Of a DNA stretch of 64,000 nt, positions 19,163 through 29,323 are shown piece after piece. Location: contig NC_026742.1 of assembly GCF_000210295.1 (NCBI RefSeq), positions 1,364,001 to 1,428,000 on the forward strand. The letters are read 5' to 3'. Source of the stretch: Trypanosoma brucei gambiense DAL972 (taxonomy: Eukaryota > Euglenozoa > Kinetoplastea > Trypanosomatida > Trypanosomatidae). The position numbers and the translations under genes were made by a program. Under the pieces are notes generated by a model that saw nothing but the letters and a program-made list of their open reading frames with translations, made no database searches and was not told the origin of the DNA. Every line of letters begins with the position of its first letter. The first letter of the stretch is position 1.

Positions 19163-19705
19163 GTGTTTGCTATCGCCCTCAAGAGCACCGGTTACCGAAA
19201 GGTAGTGAAAAGACTGCCACCGCTCTCCCCCAAGGGAGCGTGCGCAGCTACACTAAGGCTTCGGGGACGATGTAAGTAGATATATATATGTATATATGTA
19301 ATGACAACGAAAAAAAAAAAGTAGAGAGAGAGAGAGAGAGAAGGCAGTGGTTGGTATGCTATAAACCAAATAAAAAGTTTCATAGAGGGGGGAAGGGATG
19401 GGCGTCTATATCAAGAGCGGTATGAAACCGCGTTTACGTCTCGTTTTGCAAAGCGCAGCCCGCCTGCAGCTTTACGTATCTACACACATGCATATCTACA
19501 CATGTATATATATACATGTTACATATACGCACCCAGGCTGCTGCATCCTGTGTTAATGCACCACACGTGCGCGCCCGAAGTGATGGTACATGTTACGACT
19601 ATACGCGCACCACAAAAACACTTCCTTCTCTGCATGTGTTTCGGATGCAAACGTTTTATGCTTGGCCCGCCCCTAATACTGCAGCGAAGGCGAAGTTCTG
19701 CCTTG
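19163..19705. other. Intergenic region, 0.54 kb, with GA and TA repeats
   Basis: Leader of the TPR gene. A TC-rich tract on the coding strand (GA repeat on plus 19324-19341, preceded by A11) is followed by the first AG at 19260-19259. Also short TA stretches at 19280-19297 and 19504-19520. The remainder is the 3' region of the RIIa/EF-hand gene. Confidence 0.5.
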
Positions 19706-20511
19706 TCAGTCGTCACTGTCCAACTGAGCAAACTGTTCTGCCAACAGAAGTCGATCGAATATGTGGAGCAGTTCCTCTTCATAGTTTACCTCGTGGCGCT
19801 CGTTAAGCTCAGCTTCAACCCGTAAAATCCGAAGGTCACGAGTTGTGAGATGGTAAGGTGCGCAGCGCAGTACATCCATATACTGGTCAATTGATAGCAA
19901 AGAAGTATCGGATCGGTCAGCGAAGCGTAAAAGTTTCAAAAATTCCTGCTGCACGTCAATCCTTGAAAGCCCATGTACAGTGGTATCCTCGCGGTTGCTC
20001 ACCTGAAAGTTGTGCTCGGTACTCCAAACGAAACGCAACGCTGGAAACGACTCACACGCGAACTCTGCATAGTTCACTGGTTCCTTCTCAACCAGTTGCG
20101 TGGCCGTCAGAACATAGAGAGCTTGGGGAAGAGTTAATCCGTATGATTTGAGTAAAGCCTCCTTAATCGCCTTCACGGGTAGAACCCCATTGTTTCGCTA
20201 TCATGTTCAACAAACATATCTATATATTGCTGCAACCGCTCCCCATATTCCTCCTCTTCCTCCTCCCGTGTGTTGGGTCGTGATTCGAGGTGTGGCAACG
20301 CTGGTGCCGTCATGCGATGCTCTCCGGCAGGTTTTGCGTCCATCTCACGTGCTAGTCGTTTGAAGTAGTTGGCACTCCACTGCAAAATATCTTCCGGTTG
20401 CTCCCGTAGCACCTCGCGGGCATATTCCTTCAGTACCCCAGGAAACTCAGGTGGGAGGTGTTGACGCGGTTGATAACGATTGGCTAATGTGCGCTCACGG
20501 AATGTTTCCAT
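19706..20511 (-). CDS. RIIa-domain plus EF-hand protein (radial-spoke RSP7/ropporin-like), frame broken by one base
   Basis: Two abutting frames look like one gene. The 5' part (ATG at 20511 to TGA at 20175-20173) encodes METFRERTLANRY followed by an RIIa-type docking domain: PPEFPGVLKEYAREVLREQP, then DILQWSANYFKRL. It runs out just inside what should be an EF-hand loop (EHDSETMG). The 3' part (20197-19706, other frame) has no ATG for most of its length, begins VLPVKAIKEALL, and continues with degenerate EF-hand repeats (LRFADRSDTSLLSIDQYMDV; LRVEAELNERHEVNYEEEL). One extra base in the C4 run at 20185-20188 would join them into about 268 residues with an intact EF-hand hydrophobic position. 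RIIa plus EF-hands is the layout of Chlamydomonas RSP7, so an axonemal role is inferred. The break may be a sequencing error, a strain allele or a real pseudogene. Confidence 0.75.
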
Positions 20512-21547
20512 CGTACCCAAAGTGGAAAAAAGAAAAAGAATAGAAGAATAAAGAAACTATTACTACCTCTTTCCTCCCTTTGCCTTTCTTTTCTTATTTT
20601 TTTTTCCACTGGTGTTGAAAAGAACTCGCAGCAAAAGCGTGAAACGCAGGGGTCTCTTGATTCCCTTCGGTGTGGGCCTCCTCCACTACTCTAACTATTA
20701 TTTATTCTTTGAATGGCACCTTTTTTGTACACTCGCTTCTTCTTGATTGCTAGAAATAAACCAAGCGCCAAAGAGTTCTAGTGCGTTGTACTTGGATGGT
20801 ATCGCTCTGGATACCACAAGAAAAAAAAAGTGGGAAAGCGTGAGGTGGGTTGGCGAAAAAAATAAAAAAAGAAGAGAAGTAAAAAAAAAAAACAAAGTGC
20901 GGAAAAGTCAACTGCGACAAGTGTCGAATGCATAAAGTCGTCAACAGAAAAGAAAAAACAGAGACAAGGGCAAAGAACTGCGCACGCGCACGCGCACAAG
21001 CTCCACAAACAGGCATGCGTGTAGTGGTAGTAGTAAAACTATACGAGTTAATTGCGGCAATGCCTGCCCCGGAGGCCGTGAACCAACCACCAAATTAGGA
21101 GGAAGGAGACGGAAGAAGAAGAAAGAAGAAAAGACAGTGTCGTGGAATTCAGAATTCAGCAAAACACAAACGGGGGGGGGAAATTAGACTACACTAAAGA
21201 TAAAAAAAAAAGATGTAAGTGTTTAGCCGCGGCCATGTATACGACTCTTCCCACTGTTGGATAAGGAGGTTGATGTGTAAAGTGGTCTATGGGGTTATTT
21301 TTCGGTTGCTATAGGCCTCTCATCCGCTGCTGTTCCTTTTTTACTCTTTTACTTCACACGATTTAGGAGCATATGTATACATGCGTCAACGACTGCTTGC
21401 GGCTAATACATTCAAAGAAATGTCTCATGGTTCAACGAATGATAACCGCAACTCGCAGACCCACACATGAAATGCGACAGCAGACGGAAACGGAAAAAAA
21501 AATAAAAAAAAGAGAGGGCTATCTGTAATTCTTTACGTACATCACTT
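20512..21547. other. Intergenic region, 1.0 kb
   Basis: Leader of the RIIa/EF-hand gene (purine-rich on plus 20521-20556, giving a nearby pyrimidine tract on the coding strand) and the 3' UTR of KKT3. Contains (GCGCAC)n-like alternation at 20980-20998, G9 at 21172-21180 and several A runs. No gene recognised. Confidence 0.5.
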
Positions 21548-24500
21548 TTACACGCCACCGTAGAGCATCCGGTTGAGTTCCTCCGAAAGGGGGAAATTTT
21601 CCTCATCAAGCACCTCACAAACTCCATTACTGCGCACAATAAACTTTCTGTTGTCATCCAGCCACCGTAACTCGTATTTCCCGCCTACAAACACCTGCAC
21701 AGCCCCGTTGGAGAGCATAAAGCCACTCATAGAGTTTTCCATATGGAAGCGGTACCAGCGAACAAATACAAAGGGATCACCATTGCATTGAAATGCTGTT
21801 TGTGGTGGGCAATAAACAGACATAATACCGGGAGACCGCCGCTGTTTTAACATATGTGTGTCGTGGGTTTCGACCAATTGAAGGACATCGTAGATCTTCT
21901 TCTCCTCATTCAATGCTTGTGCCAACGACAAGATACGCGCCACGTCATTATCTTCCTCGATATCAACACGATCTACGACGTATACGATGTGTTCCAACAC
22001 TGACAGCACAGCTGAGTGCACAGAAAAACTATGGTTGAAAAATGTAACACCAGTACGTCCCGGCTGAATATGATATGTGACAGCGACCGAGTCGCCTCCT
22101 TCTTCCTCCATAGGATAAAAGTGGTAGTAGCGTATCCAATCACCGTTAAGCAGCATGTGACGTTCCTCAGGTGTGGGTGGGACACTCCGAGACCCGACAG
22201 AGAGACGCTCCATCGGTTTCCATTCACCACTTAGCGTGCGGGGTATTCCTTCGAACCTCCTTGGCGGCGGTACAACTTCCGATTTACTCATTGACAAACG
22301 CTCTGCCTTCCTCCGCGCCACAATTCCCACTACCTCAGCCGCCGGCTCTCGAGACCTCTTGCGTTCCAGTGCTGGCACCGATGCTCGTCGTTTCGGCCGA
22401 CCACGCTTCGGACTGACTGGTTTCACCTCGAACCGACTTTTTACACCAGTCCTAGCAGCTTCGGTTGGAACACTACGACTGCGACGCCCCTGAGATCTCC
22501 CCCTTGGCTTGTTCACTGTAGCTGCATCTTTTAGCCTCTTCACGCACGAGCAACTGTGCCTGCGAAGCGCACCTGAACTGGCAAACTCCCTGCCGCAGGC
22601 GTCGCAGGTGTAATTATTGGCATACTCCTCGTAACATTTTGGACACATGTCCCTACCGCATTGGCAGTGAAAGAAGTACATACTTGATCCAACTGGTTCG
22701 AATTCAAAACAGCAGACATCACATACGAAGCCGTACCTGTACTTCTTGTTTGCGCGACACATTTCCCTGAATGTATGCGGGTGAGTGGCGGACTTTCGCT
22801 GCTCTTTCTCCAACCACACCATATGCTCTCGATCAAATAACTCCGTCACGACAGTGGATAGCCGGGTCACCATGCATGAATGCTCTAAGAGTAAAAGCGA
22901 CGTTTTGACGTTTCGCACAGCATTCTCCATGGTAACAAATCCTGATACAACCTCCGCCCCATTCCCCTTCTTTTTACGGGCCGTAACAGTGCTGCCTCGC
23001 CTTGCCCCAACTCCATGGCTATTGTTCCCTCCCCCTCGTTTGGTATCAACCATATGTTCAACAGGCGATGTGCTCCGTTGCACAGCGCCATTTGCACTTT
23101 TTGGCTTGGGATCTCTTTTCCCCACGAGATTTATACCCTTCCCTCGATCCACATTGTTCGAACGAGGTTGACGCCCCTGTGGTGAGCGCTGGCCGATATT
23201 CAATCCTGTTTTCGTCTCTTCTTTGCCCTCCGCCTCCAACAATACCAATGAGGCTGCGGCACTGCCTGTAGGGAAATCCGCATTTCCACGGCCTTCCGTT
23301 GTGCAAGGAACAGGCGTTACTGTCCTACTTCTTGCATTCACGCGAGAGTTTGCACGTGACGCTGACGAAGCCGCGGCCCTAGCAGATCTCGACCTGCTCC
23401 GTTTCAGGCTCCTCTCTGTTTCCTCGGCTATAACAGACGAAATGTCACGAATAGGCTTTTTCACTTTAGGGTCGGGTCTTACATCGTAGACTTGATGTAT
23501 CGGCACACCACCCACCGATAACTCCTCCCTAGCGACGAATTTCAAAGACGAACGGTGTCCCTCCTCCGTCTCTTCCTCGTCAGAACCTCTTATTCTGCTT
23601 TCTGTGAGGCTTGCGTTCACATCGGCACTTCGCTGCTCGACAGCACGCAGCAAATGAGACTCATCGTGCGAAAGTAGAAAATCATCCTCCACGCCGAGGA
23701 AAGTAGTTACCACCCTTGGGGTTGCTCTGCGCCTATCGCCCCATTCCGGTCTCATGAGGAGAGCGTTGATATCTGGACGATTTTGTGGATCAGGGACAAG
23801 GATGAAGTCCACAAGTCCCCGTAGCTTCCTGGAGACGCTACAACCACTAGGCCACGACCATTCAGCGGCAGCGACACGACGAAGCAACTCAGCGTTTTCC
23901 TTCGGTATTTCGTGGGACTGCTTGTCATTAGGAGAGGCGTCGGTGGGTATGGCAGCAGTGTTATGCATATTGGTGTCAGCAGTTCTCTCTGTCATCCGCG
24001 GGGCACCTGTGGAGGCATACGGATTCCGTTGTGCGAAAATTGAAAAGAGCACCATTCCCACAGACCACACATCTGCTGCCGCACCAACGCTAACTCTCTG
24101 ATCCCTGTGTAAAGCGTTATGAGCCATCTCCGGGGCCATGAATGCGATAGTGCCAGCGACTACATCTCCAGGAGGAGGGTTCCACACAGACGTCGCAAGT
24201 CCAAAATCTATGAGTTTTAAGTTACCATCCAAATCGAAGACAAAATTCTGAAGTTTAACATCCCTGTGGATGCAATGTTGTTCATGGACGTACGCCACTG
24301 CTTGCACTACTTGGTATGCAACGAACAACTTGTCCGCCTCATCTGTTAGACACTTTGACAGAAGGAAGTCATGCAGTGTGTGTGGGAAACACAATTCCAT
24401 CCCCACAGCCATGAGGTCCCCGGACTTATTCAATGCACCAAATAAAAACCGTGGCAGCAGGAGTTTACCTTTTGTGCAGACCCTTCCAAGCACTTCCAGT

Positions 24501-24724
24501 TCCTGCTTGAGCCGTGTAACCTTTCCTGTTGTAATCTTTAATGCCAATCTCGGATATTCATCACAAGAGGCTCTGTAAACGGTGCCAAAAGAACCTTGTC
24601 CAATGCGTTCGCACGCCTCCAGGGATAAACACTTTCCTTGAGATGAATCACGAGAAGGCAATCGCACCCTCACAGCACGCACGCAGCCCTCCTCATACAA
24701 TATTTGTTCTACTGTGCCAATCAT
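21548..24724 (-). CDS. KKT3: Kinetoplastid kinetochore protein kinase KKT3
   Basis: I start it at the ATG at 24724, giving 1058 residues. The frame continues 39 codons upstream, but these are hydrophobic and mostly lie before the predicted splice acceptor. Domains in order: a protein kinase (about 35-340) with glycine loop GQGSFG, lysine in LALKITTG, HRD in CIHRDVKLQN, DFG in LIDFGLAT and APE; a long basic disordered linker; a Cys/His-rich zinc region (about 670-740) with CDVCC, CQCGRDMCPKCYEE and CDACGREF...RHSC; an AT-hook/SPK-like patch (SPKRGRPKRR); and a C-terminal region resembling divergent polo boxes (WYRFHM...SGFMLSNGAVQVFV). This layout is that of the KKT2/KKT3 pair of the unconventional kinetoplastid kinetochore. 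Length and neighbourhood favour KKT3. It acts at centromeres throughout the cell cycle. Confidence 0.9.
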   Translation of the reverse strand: MIGTVEQILYEEGCVRAVRVRLPSRDSSQGKCLSLEACERIGQGSFGTVYRASCDEYPRLALKITTGKVTRLKQELEVLGRVCTKGKLLLPRFLFGALNKSGDLMAVGMELCFPHTLHDFLLSKCLTDEADKLFVAYQVVQAVAYVHEQHCIHRDVKLQNFVFDLDGNLKLIDFGLATSVWNPPPGDVVAGTIAFMAPEMAHNALHRDQRVSVGAAADVWSVGMVLFSIFAQRNPYASTGAPRMTERTADTNMHNTAAIPTDASPNDKQSHEIPKENAELLRRVAAAEWSWPSGCSVSRKLRGLVDFILVPDPQNRPDINALLMRPEWGDRRRATPRVVTTFLGVEDDFLLSHDESHLLRAVEQRSADVNASLTESRIRGSDEEETEEGHRSSLKFVAREELSVGGVPIHQVYDVRPDPKVKKPIRDISSVIAEETERSLKRSRSRSARAAASSASRANSRVNARSRTVTPVPCTTEGRGNADFPTGSAAASLVLLEAEGKEETKTGLNIGQRSPQGRQPRSNNVDRGKGINLVGKRDPKPKSANGAVQRSTSPVEHMVDTKRGGGNNSHGVGARRGSTVTARKKKGNGAEVVSGFVTMENAVRNVKTSLLLLEHSCMVTRLSTVVTELFDREHMVWLEKEQRKSATHPHTFREMCRANKKYRYGFVCDVCCFEFEPVGSSMYFFHCQCGRDMCPKCYEEYANNYTCDACGREFASSGALRRHSCSCVKRLKDAATVNKPRGRSQGRRSRSVPTEAARTGVKSRFEVKPVSPKRGRPKRRASVPALERKRSREPAAEVVGIVARRKAERLSMSKSEVVPPPRRFEGIPRTLSGEWKPMERLSVGSRSVPPTPEERHMLLNGDWIRYYHFYPMEEEGGDSVAVTYHIQPGRTGVTFFNHSFSVHSAVLSVLEHIVYVVDRVDIEEDNDVARILSLAQALNEEKKIYDVLQLVETHDTHMLKQRRSPGIMSVYCPPQTAFQCNGDPFVFVRWYRFHMENSMSGFMLSNGAVQVFVGGKYELRWLDDNRKFIVRSNGVCEVLDEENFPLSEELNRMLYGGV

Positions 24725-25181
24725 ATCCAAAAAATGCAAGTGTACTATCTCCCTTGCGCTTTTCTGGTAATATATAATAAATAAATAAAGAACAAGAGGG
24801 GGAAAAAAGGAGAGTAACCAAAAATAATGTAACAACAACAAAGGAAAGGAAAGGAAAGGAAATTACCAATGACTGTGTTATTGTTTCTTCTTTTTTCTTT
24901 CTTCTTTCTTTCTTGATCCTTTTCTTTTTTTCTTCTCGTGCGTGCGGCAGTGAACACAATTGTTTATTGATGTGAATTGCGAAAAGCAACAACAACAACT
25001 TCAGCAGATAGGTAGAAAACCGGTCACAAAAGTAGAGTGCGAAGGGGTGAGAAGTTACCCGCTACTAATCCCCGAGCTGTAAAAAAAAAAAAAAAAGCAA
25101 CGGAGTATAATTTTCGAAGGAAAAAAGCACCAGGAGTCACGAAATAAACAAAATATATATATATATATATATGCAACACCA
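24725..25181. other. Intergenic region, 0.46 kb
   Basis: KKT3 leader, a (GGAAA)n repeat at 24840-24862, then TTTCTTC-rich sequence, A16 at 25081-25096 and a TA repeat (25153-25172) directly below the end of the 112-residue gene. Confidence 0.5.
24764..24816 (-). promoter_or_regulatory. Predicted spliced-leader acceptor of KKT3
   Basis: On the minus strand CTCTCCTTTTTTCCCCCTCT (about 24795-24816) is followed by TTTATTTATTTATTATATATTACCAG, first AG at 24765-24764 (quoted in part: TATATATTACCAG). The leader would be 39 nt and its first ATG is the chosen KKT3 start at 24724. Confidence 0.65.
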
Positions 25182-25520
25182 TCACAAACTCTCAGAGAAC
25201 GACGGATGCGCTGCTGCACAGATAAATTCATCCCGCACCTTCTCATCTGTCAGGCACTGTAAGAAATATAATATTTTCACCGATTTTAGTTTCTTCCGCA
25301 TTGCAGCAGTCGCCGAATATTTATGCAGCACTTCCCGAAGATATGATTGGACTTCTTCATTCAAAAGCGACGAGCAAAGCGCTGCACCGCTAGTCGGCAT
25401 GAGCGAATGCGACACAATCAAATGAATAGCACGCGCACTGGAGAAACATTCATTTAAAAGTTTAACTTCGTTTTGCTCCCTTGTGATATCAGCGGATGCT
25501 TCAGCAGGAATATGTTCCAT
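25182..25520 (-). CDS. Small hypothetical protein, 112 residues, helical
   Basis: From the ATG at 25520 (MEHIPAEASADITREQNEVK) to the stop at 25182. Composition is coding-like and the sequence looks all-helical with amphipathic stretches (VKLLNECFSSARAIHLIVSH, VQSYLREVLHKYSATAAMRK). There is no signal peptide or membrane span, and I do not recognise a family. The predicted leader (acceptor AG at 25614-25613, after a long T/C tract 25650-25698) is about 92 nt and unusual: it contains a 32-bp perfect palindrome and a 5-codon upstream frame (ATG at 25554, TAG at 25542-25540). It sits directly upstream of KKT3 in the polycistron, but that alone implies no shared job. Confidence 0.65.
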   Translation of the reverse strand: MEHIPAEASADITREQNEVKLLNECFSSARAIHLIVSHSLMPTSGAALCSSLLNEEVQSYLREVLHKYSATAAMRKKLKSVKILYFLQCLTDEKVRDEFICAAAHPSFSESL

Positions 25521-28459
25521 ACCCTTATGTTTTTATTTCCTATCCAACACACATATATGTGCGTATTAATATATATATATATATATATATTAATAGTAAT
25601 AAATCTAAAGCACTCGAGTTGTATGCCCATTGCGGTGACGCATCATATGGGTGAAGAGATAAAAATCAAAAAAAAATAAAGAAAAGAAAAGAAGGTAAAA
25701 GTGCGATGAAGATCAAAACATAAAAACTACAAAAAATAAAATAAAAGCGTTTCACTCAGCACATAAAGGGTATGAGAGACAGTCAGACAATACGCAAAGG
25801 CGATGAATTTGAAGGTGATCAAACTTTGTCGATGAGTTTCCTTTGGTTTGGTTTTTTTAAAAAAAAAAAACAAAGTCAAATAGAAAAAATGGAAAGGAAG
25901 GGAAAAAAAAGGAATAGGAGTAGGAAGCATCAGAAAGGAACATTAAAACCAAACAAACAAATTTCTTCCCTTGCATGTGTACACGTGCCCAGCACAATAG
26001 ATAATTAGTATTGGAAAAGAAAAATAGCGGGACAACTGAGACGAAACAACCAAAGGCACTCAGCAACCCGCTTGTCACAAAGTTGCAGTGAGAAAAGAGT
26101 TAATTGACAACAACAACAAAAAAAAACAGCACCCCAAAACAACACCAACAACAACAGAAAAATAAAAAAAAAATGAAACAACAAAAGACGAAACTATACG
26201 CCATTTGATGCGGCGTCACGGAAACTGCTAAAAGAAACAAAAGAAATCACACTATAATTCAGGCGTAAAAAAGAAAATGTCAAAAACAGACATATCACCA
26301 AAAACTACACCGATCCCTCTCCTGCCAGAGCCCATTTTTTTATACGATCTTCAGGAGAGCGTAAACATAATCTTAAGAAAAAAAAAAAGGAAAAAAGTGT
26401 TAGTGTTAAACATGAAAAAAAGAAAAAGAGCAGCAACAACAACAAATGAAAAGACGTTTAAAATATGTCTCCCATGTTTCACTGTGTGCCACATATCTTT
26501 CATTTTCTTCTTCATTTCCTCCTACACGCGCAAGACAAAAACAAACGAAAACAAAAAAAAACAAACACATTCGAAGAAAAAAAGAATGAGGAAACAAACA
26601 AACATTCACATATCCCTCTAAAACAAGGGTTAGGGTGAGACGCCCCTCCCCTCCCAAAAAAAAAAAAACATTTAACACCTATGCGTTATTTTAGTTTCAT
26701 CTCCCACCTCCTTCAATATGCATATGCATATCACCTCTTTATTTAATTGTTTCTACACCCCCTTTTTTTTACATATTTCCATTGTCGCCATTACACACAC
26801 GCATACGCATACGCATATATATATATTATATTTCACTTCTTTTTCGCCTCTTTTTTCATCCTTCTTTTTTCCAAAAAAGGAAGTTGATTTGAATCATTCA
26901 TTTTTCGTTGTTTTCCCCCTTTATTTATTTCCCCTTCTCATTCTTCAGTGAGACGTATACGCAACGAAAGTTAAGTGCAGCTGATGAGTTAATGAACACA
27001 CTGCTGTGAAGAGAGACAGACACACACAAGTGCAGATAAGAGTGAAAAAAATGAAAATAAATGAATGAAAATAAGCAAAAGGAGGGAAAGAAAAAGAAAA
27101 AAGAAAAAATTTTCTTGCATGCGTAAGACGAGTACATAGACGCACAGACACATGATGTCAAAATGTAGCGTGGATGAAGGAGGCATCCGCAACAACAACA
27201 AAATATATATATATATATATATTTTTTTTTCATTGCAGGAATATACAACAAGGGGGAAAATCGGAAATTGTAAACTAAAACAAAAATCACCACTTTTCTT
27301 TTTTTTCCCCCTCCCCTTTCTTTCTTTTTCTCTCCCTTCTTTTCTTTTTTTTTTTTCGCTCACCGTCACTAATTAAAACAACACCTCCCGCACACGCACA
27401 CATCCCTCTCCCTCTTCCCCTTCCACCGATTGGATGCAAAAATTAAAATAAAATAAAACGTAAATAAGTAAGTAACAAATTTTTAAAAAAATGAGACGGA
27501 AAGGCAGACGAGAGATTGAATGCAGAAAGGGCGAAAAATAAAAATAAAAATAATAGTAATAGTAACAATAAAGACAATAATGATAATCGTCATCATCACA
27601 ATAATCATCCCGCCACTAAGCAAAGAAGAAAAAAAAAGGTACGTAACAACGCTTGAAGGAAAACAACAAAAAAAGTAGGATGGAAGGGTTTAAGGAAAGG
27701 TAAGGTAAGGTAAGACTGGGTTCCGTGCAATTACACTCAAAAGTGCATAAGCAAGCAAACAAACACACATAAATAAATATGTGTATACACGCGTAAAGGA
27801 CAAGAACACCTTTTACTTTATTCCTCTCGCTGCTTCCTTATATTAGAAAAGGTTAACAGCGATTCCTCTTCTTTTTGCTTTTCTCTTTCCATCCCCGCCC
27901 CGCCTCCTCTGTTTTTTTGTTCCTTCTTCTTTAATAGGCTTAGGCATTTGTTTGGTGGTATTTGTGGCATTTCCCCACGCCGCTTCATATTGTTTGTTTT
28001 GTTTTGACAAAAAAAAAGTGGAAAATTATCAAAAGTAATAGAGCGTGTAAGTGGCTAATGTCGAAAGACAGAAGCGGGTCGGAACAACAACAAATCATAA
28101 GGCCAAATAACCAGCTGTTTGATCATTTAACCCAACCCGAAACATATATATTTACTTATTTATTTTATATATGTGATATTTACATCTATATGCAACGAAA
28201 AGAAAAAGTAGCAGAGCAACCGGAAGAAACAAATAAACGTAGGAGGCATAAGCGCATCCTCTCCTTCCACTGTTTTCTCTCCAGATTCTTTTCATCCTTT
28301 GGATTTTTTGGATTCTCCTCCATTCTCATTTTCTTTCCTTCTTCTTCCCCCTTCCCCCCCCCCATTAACTTAAAAAAAGAGAAATAAAGACCTCCCCTAC
28401 CCCATTTCATGTCTTCACTCTCAGTCCCCTCATTTCGTTTGGTAATTGAAGTGTATACT
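25521..28459. other. Long non-coding gap: leader of the 112-residue gene plus probable 3' UTR of the J-domain gene
   Basis: About 2.9 kb of A-rich plus-strand sequence with many homopolymers, a T7A12 junction (25852-25870), TA run (27203-27222), GTAAG repeats (27698-27713) and C8 (28356-28363). Open frames are Phe/Lys-run artefacts. A 13-base telomere-like GGGTTAGGGTGAG at about 26627 is too short to count. No gene recognised. Confidence 0.6.
25564..25595. repeat. 32-bp perfect TA palindrome
   Basis: TATTA-(AT)11-TAATA reads identically on both strands. In the predicted leader of the 112-residue gene it would form a long A-U hairpin about 45 nt upstream of the start codon. Confidence 0.85.
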
Positions 28460-29323
28460 TCAGATGTTAAAGAAAACCCCCCACGTTTTAATAATACTAG
28501 CGTTGATGGCCTCATTTGTAGGCATCTTGAGATGACGTTGCAGGCAATGTCCCTCTCCTTCTAAACTTACCGCCGTCACTTTGGTCCCCAAAACGATATT
28601 GGGCCCAACAGTGCAATGAGGCAGCGGGCACCGCGACGATCCCGCTCGACTCCGTTTGACGCAACCGGACGGCGCTTTAGGCGGGATCCGCTTCCCAACA
28701 CGCGGCCGGGGAGGTGATGGTTTTGACTGACATTCCTCCTCCTTGTCAGCAGGCATATTTGCAAAAAGAGATGCAGCGTGGGAGTCATAACTTCTTTCTT
28801 CACTTCCATGCGTCCATGATACTTGATTCCGCCTTACCGCATGATGGTGTCCACGCACCGCACGGAATGCAGAGCCTTGTTGATAATCTTGCGCGAGAGA
28901 CGGCCCCAGTGAGCCCATTGGGGAATCCCGCCTGTCGCATGGATGGGAACATGGCGGCATCGTCGGCTGACTGTAAGCTGATGGGCTACTCGCAGAATTT
29001 AGTGAACTCGTGGTAGCCGAAAAAAATGGCTGTGGAGACCTCACCACCGGAGCAACCGCCTCCACATCCCGCCCTTTTTTTTGCATTAGCGTCTGCCGCT
29101 GTATGGCACTAATAGCGTCAGCATATCCCAAGTCATACAGATATCGACGTGCAGGGTCGCTGAGAACATCATACGCATCTTTCACTTCGCTGAAATTCCT
29201 TGATTGATCAGCATCGGTGCGATCAGGATGACACAACAAGGCAAACCGCTTGAACGCCTCCCTTATTTCTTTGGCTGTGCATGATGGATGAAGGTTTAGT
29301 ACAGCGTAGTAATCCACGAACAT
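28460..29323 (-). CDS. J-domain (DnaJ/HSP40 type III) protein
   Basis: A 287-residue protein from the ATG at 29323. The frame extends five codons up, only to GTG. The J domain is at residues 4-66: DYYAVLNLHPSCTAKEIREA, the catalytic HPD at 32-34 (LLCHPDRTDAD), then FSEVKDAYDVLSDPARRYLYD. No Gly/Phe region, zinc finger or C-terminal substrate domain follows, so it belongs to the type III group that recruits an HSP70 to a particular place. The rest is Ser/Pro-rich, with a basic stretch (RVGKRIPPKAP) and a short ordered tail. There is no membrane span. CA and CT repeats (29361-29397) lie just upstream where a splice tract would be expected, so the acceptor is unclear. Confidence 0.9.
   Translation of the reverse strand: MFVDYYAVLNLHPSCTAKEIREAFKRFALLCHPDRTDADQSRNFSEVKDAYDVLSDPARRYLYDLGYADAISAIQRQTLMQKKGRDVEAVAPVVRSPQPFFSATTSSLNSASSPSAYSQPTMPPCSHPCDRRDSPMGSLGPSLAQDYQQGSAFRAVRGHHHAVRRNQVSWTHGSEERSYDSHAASLFANMPADKEEECQSKPSPPRPRVGKRIPPKAPSGCVKRSRAGSSRCPLPHCTVGPNIVLGTKVTAVSLEGEGHCLQRHLKMPTNEAINASIIKTWGVFFNI

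Noticed and set aside
26625..26640. Telomere-like GGGTTAGGGTGAG
   Set aside because: Only about two units, without flanking degenerate repeats. Chance is sufficient.
27580..27610. Possible C box (GTGATGATGA) of a C/D snoRNA on the minus strand
   Set aside because: Part of an AAT/GAT trinucleotide stretch, with no D box or terminal stem at the right distance.
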